From NCBI GenBank assembly GCA_903903715.1, contig CAIUZX010000540.1:1-7619 (forward strand): DNA of 7,619 nucleotides. Direction: 5' to 3'. Every line of letters begins with the position of its first letter. Position 1 is the first letter of the stretch. Under the pieces are notes generated by a model. It saw only the letters and a list, made by a program, of their open reading frames with translations, had not been told where the DNA came from and did not search any database. Made by a program: the position numbers and the translations under genes. Of the stretch, positions 5,434 through 7,619 are shown piece after piece. Source of the stretch: an uncultured Caulobacterales bacterium (GTDB lineage Bacteria; Pseudomonadota; Alphaproteobacteria; Caulobacterales; Caulobacteraceae).

Positions 5434-6078
5434 ATGGTGATGCAAGCCCTTGCAGCGATGACGGCGGCGCTCGTCGCAGCAACCGCGCCCGCCAAGGGCC
5501 TGAACGGCGTCTTTTATGACCCCGAATATGAAATGGGGTCACCTAAGGCGACGGTCGTTGTGGAGGAGTACGCATCCGCCGTCTGCTCCCATTGCGCCCG
5601 CTTCGATGCACAGGTGTTTCCTGCTCTGAAGGCGAAATATATCGACACCGGCAAGATCCGTTTCCGGCTGCGCGAATTTCTGACCGAGCCATCGGATCTC
5701 GCGGCCTCCGCCTTCCTGATCGCAAGATGCACCGGAAAGGACAGATATTTCAAAGCAGTCGAGGACGTCTTTAAGGCGCAGGCCGAAATGTTCTCTGGAA
5801 AGCCCGGCTCCGAGCCGGTTGTGGTCCTCATGCGCATCGCCTCGGCGAATGGGGTGGATGCGAGCCGATTTCACGCCTGCCTGGCTGATTCGGTAGCCGT
5901 GGACATGCTGCAGAAGCGCCTGGATCACGCCCTAACCGTCGATCAGGTCGACGGCACGCCGACGGTGATCATCAACGGCAAGAAAGTCTCCCAAGGCCAG
6001 GGCGAATGGACCGCTGAAAAGCTTTCCGTAGCCATTGAGGCGGAATTGAAGTCCAGCGCGACCCACAAACGCCGCTGA
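5434..6078 (+). CDS. Exported DsbA-like thioredoxin-fold protein
   Basis: A 214-residue DsbA/thioredoxin-fold protein, probably periplasmic and probably a thiol-disulfide oxidoreductase or isomerase. A hydrophobic Ala-rich segment (4-19) looks like a signal peptide with cleavage near APA/K (about residue 20), although the short n-region has no Lys or Arg. The thioredoxin domain starts at VVVEEYASAVCSHCARF (41-57), with active-site pair C51-S-H-C54, followed by a helical insert (about 85-165). The cis-proline strand is VDGTPTVIINGKKV (172-185), P176 being the cis-Pro. Two further cysteines, C99 and C149, flank the helical insert and may form a structural or second redox pair. The ATG at 5434 has a strong GGAGG (5421-5425) eight bases upstream. 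The gene begins 30 bases after the pyrC' stop, so it is likely co-transcribed, though no functional link with pyrimidine synthesis is evident. It cannot be assigned to a named Dsb protein; the partner and substrate are unknown. Confidence 0.86.
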   Translation: MVMQALAAMTAALVAATAPAKGLNGVFYDPEYEMGSPKATVVVEEYASAVCSHCARFDAQVFPALKAKYIDTGKIRFRLREFLTEPSDLAASAFLIARCTGKDRYFKAVEDVFKAQAEMFSGKPGSEPVVVLMRIASANGVDASRFHACLADSVAVDMLQKRLDHALTVDQVDGTPTVIINGKKVSQGQGEWTAEKLSVAIEAELKSSATHKRR

Positions 6079-6202
6079 CCCACCCCAAGAGTCGGCCCCT
6101 CGGGAATGACGAATGCGGACTTGCGCGCCGCGCGGTTCGTTGAAATGGTGTGCTGAGCTCGAAACTTCGGCCTCGAGGCGGCGCTAAGAAGGTCAAATAA
6201 AC

Positions 6203-6841
6203 ATGTTGTTACTTGGGGTTACCCTGCCAGTGGTCCTGATCGCTTTGGCTGTGGGCTACGCGCTGGGATCCATACCTTTTGGGGTCATTGTAACCCGCCT
6301 GGCCGGGGTCGGAGACGTCCGCAATATCGGTTCGGGCAACATCGGCGCAACCAATGTCCTGCGCACAGGACGTAAGGATCTGGCGGCCGCCACCCTGATC
6401 GGTGACACCGGAAAGGCCATGCTCGCTGTCGTGATCGTCCGGTCGCTGTACGGCGAAGAGGCCGGCGCGATAGCCGGCGCAGCGGCGTTCCTCGGGCACT
6501 TGTTCCCAGTTTGGCTGGGCTTCAAGGGCGGCAAAGGCGTCGCGACCTTTTTCGGCGTCATGCTCACCATTCACTGGGAGATTGGTGTGATCGCTGGAGC
6601 CACGTGGATTTTCACGGCGGCCGTGTTCCGCATGTCGTCTCTGGCCGCGCTGGTAGCGGTCGCCCTAACCCCGCTCTATATGCTGGCGCTGGGCCAACCG
6701 CCCGCATTCCTTATCGCATCGCTCTTCATGGGCGCGCTGATCTACTACCGCCACCTCGCGAACATTCAGCGCCTGCTGAAGGGTGAGGAGCCGAAGATCG
6801 GCGCCGCCAAGGCCACAACGCCTTCGTCCGAGACCCCTTGA
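6203..6841 (+). CDS. plsY: PlsY, acyl-phosphate:glycerol-3-phosphate acyltransferase
   Basis: Integral inner-membrane enzyme that transfers an acyl group from acyl phosphate (made by PlsX) to glycerol-3-phosphate, giving lysophosphatidic acid, the first step of phospholipid synthesis. The 212-residue protein has the three cytoplasmic family motifs: GSGNIGATNVLR (43-54, after GSIPFG at 22-27), GHLFPVWLGFKGGKGVAT (98-115) and RHLANIQRLLKGEEPKIG (183-200). Between them lie hydrophobic segments at about 4-30, 72-98, 117-141, 146-163 and 166-182, consistent with the usual five-helix layout. The C-terminal tail (201-212) is short and variable. The ATG at 6203 has GAAGG (6188-6192) ten bases upstream. 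A 124-base gap separates it from the DsbA-like gene, so a separate promoter is possible, but I cannot identify one. Its last four bases overlap the dprA start. Confidence 0.96.
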   Translation: MLLLGVTLPVVLIALAVGYALGSIPFGVIVTRLAGVGDVRNIGSGNIGATNVLRTGRKDLAAATLIGDTGKAMLAVVIVRSLYGEEAGAIAGAAAFLGHLFPVWLGFKGGKGVATFFGVMLTIHWEIGVIAGATWIFTAAVFRMSSLAALVAVALTPLYMLALGQPPAFLIASLFMGALIYYRHLANIQRLLKGEEPKIGAAKATTPSSETP

Positions 6842-7619
6842 CCAGCCTGACCGCACAGGAGCGACGTGATCGGCTGCGCCTCGCGCGCACGGATCAGGTC
6901 GGTGCGGTCACATTTCACGCCCTTCTGTCACGGTTCCGAAGCGCCGAACGCGCACTGGAGGCTTTGCCCAGCCTGTCTCTCCGTGGCGGGCGCACTCATC
7001 CGTTAAGGCCGATATCGGCCGACGAGGCGGAACGAGAAATCCGGTCCGGAGATCAACTCGGCGCGCGACTGATTGTCTTTGGTGACCAGGACTATCCCAA
7101 GCCCCTCGCCGTCTCCGACCCGGCGCCGCCAATTCTATGGGTGCTCGGGATCGAAAACCTGCTGCAGCGACCGGCCTTATCGATCGTGGGGGCGCGAAAC
7201 GCGTCGGCGGCGGGACAAAGGTTCGCCCGAAGTCTGGCCCATGACCTCGGGCAAGCGGGCTTTGTCGTCGCTTCCGGGCTGGCGCGCGGGATCGACGGCG
7301 CGGCTCACCAGGGCGCCATCGACACCGGCACGATCGCTGTCCTCGCAGGGGGCATCGACGACATCTACCCCCCAGAGCATCGCGAACTTTACGACGATAT
7401 TGCCCGGCGCGGCCTATTGGTGTCGGAGAATGCTCCCGGACGAAAAGCGCAGGCGAGAGATTTCCCGCGTCGCAACCGCATCATCGCGGGCCTGTCCGCC
7501 GGCGTCATTGTCGTGGAGGCGGAGCTGAAGTCCGGGTCCCTCATCACGGCGCGCCTCGCCTCAGAAATGGGGCGGGAAGTCTTCGCCGTGCCTGGCTCAC
7601 CGCTCGACCCAAGGTCCCG
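6838..7619 (+). CDS. dprA: DprA, DNA-processing protein A (3' end beyond window)
   Basis: DprA binds incoming single-stranded DNA during natural transformation and loads RecA; it is widespread also in bacteria not known to be transformable. The frame is open for 260 residues to the window edge without a stop. Visible parts are a SAM-like N-terminal domain (about 1-50, including RLRLARTDQVGAVTFHALL at 12-30) and the DprA Rossmann domain (from about 75). Family motifs are YPKPL (86-90), SIVGARNAS (115-123), VVASGLARGIDGAAH (143-157), TIAVLAGGIDDIYPPEH (165-181), DFPRRNRIIAGLS (208-220), SGSLITARLA (232-241) and REVFAVPGSPLDPRS (246-260). The C-terminal winged-helix region is outside. The start is TTG at 6838, written TTGA with the plsY stop TGA inside it, a four-base overlap that suggests translational coupling. 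No in-frame ATG occurs until residue 244, and the family N-terminal domain needs this early start. Confidence 0.93.
   Translation, partial: MTSLTAQERRDRLRLARTDQVGAVTFHALLSRFRSAERALEALPSLSLRGGRTHPLRPISADEAEREIRSGDQLGARLIVFGDQDYPKPLAVSDPAPPILWVLGIENLLQRPALSIVGARNASAAGQRFARSLAHDLGQAGFVVASGLARGIDGAAHQGAIDTGTIAVLAGGIDDIYPPEHRELYDDIARRGLLVSENAPGRKAQARDFPRRNRIIAGLSAGVIVVEAELKSGSLITARLASEMGREVFAVPGSPLDPRS

Noticed and set aside
6106..6156. Mini-ORF of 16 codons between the DsbA-like gene and plsY
   Set aside because: It has an ATG and stop but only a weak purine stretch upstream, no run of regulatory codons and no paired terminator/antiterminator structure; chance occurrence is likely.
6170..6179. 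Perfect 10-bp palindrome GCCTCGAGGC before plsY
   Set aside because: Short GC-rich palindromes are frequent by chance here, and it has no T-run or second copy to suggest a terminator or operator.
7073..7528. Plus-strand open frame of 151 codons near the right edge
   Set aside because: It lies inside dprA in another frame; the dprA frame carries all the family motifs, while this one is Arg/Ser-rich without any.

Overview
The window is a block of core housekeeping genes from a GC-rich alphaproteobacterium. Protein wording and gene order (gatC-gatA on one strand; ruvX, pyrB, a pyrC-like gene, plsY and dprA on the other) look most like Caulobacterales. That placement is from memory of the families, not from a search. 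I see no mobile element, CRISPR array, phage gene, rRNA or tRNA.

Left part (1-2506, mainly minus strand): the three subunits of the tRNA-dependent amidotransferase GatCAB. gatC and gatA are separated by one base. gatB is cut by the left edge and is separated from gatA by a small plus-strand gene (359-676) for a secreted protein of unknown function. That small gene ends in a strong intrinsic terminator that is convincing in its own direction only. The gat genes let organisms lacking a direct GlnRS or AsnRS make Gln-tRNA(Gln) or Asn-tRNA(Asn).

Centre (2507-5403): a 78-base divergent region separates gatC from ruvX (YqgF, the putative Holliday junction resolvase / pre-16S rRNA nuclease). After ruvX come pyrB (aspartate carbamoyltransferase) and, one base later, a dihydroorotase-family gene annotated here as pyrC'. 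The second protein keeps the family fold signatures but has lost nearly all metal and catalytic residues. It is probably a structural partner of PyrB, as in the known pseudomonad PyrB-PyrC' complex. A candidate promoter lies just before pyrB and would produce an almost leaderless mRNA.

Right part (5404-7619, plus strand): an exported DsbA/thioredoxin-fold protein with a CSHC active site, then plsY (acyl-phosphate glycerol-3-phosphate acyltransferase, membrane phospholipid synthesis), then dprA (ssDNA-binding RecA loader) overlapping plsY by four bases from a TTG start and running off the right edge.

Most of the window is ordinary. The points worth a second look are the degenerate dihydroorotase beside pyrB, the small secreted protein lodged inside the gat cluster, and the possibly leaderless pyrB. 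I found no convincing evidence of a wholly new system.
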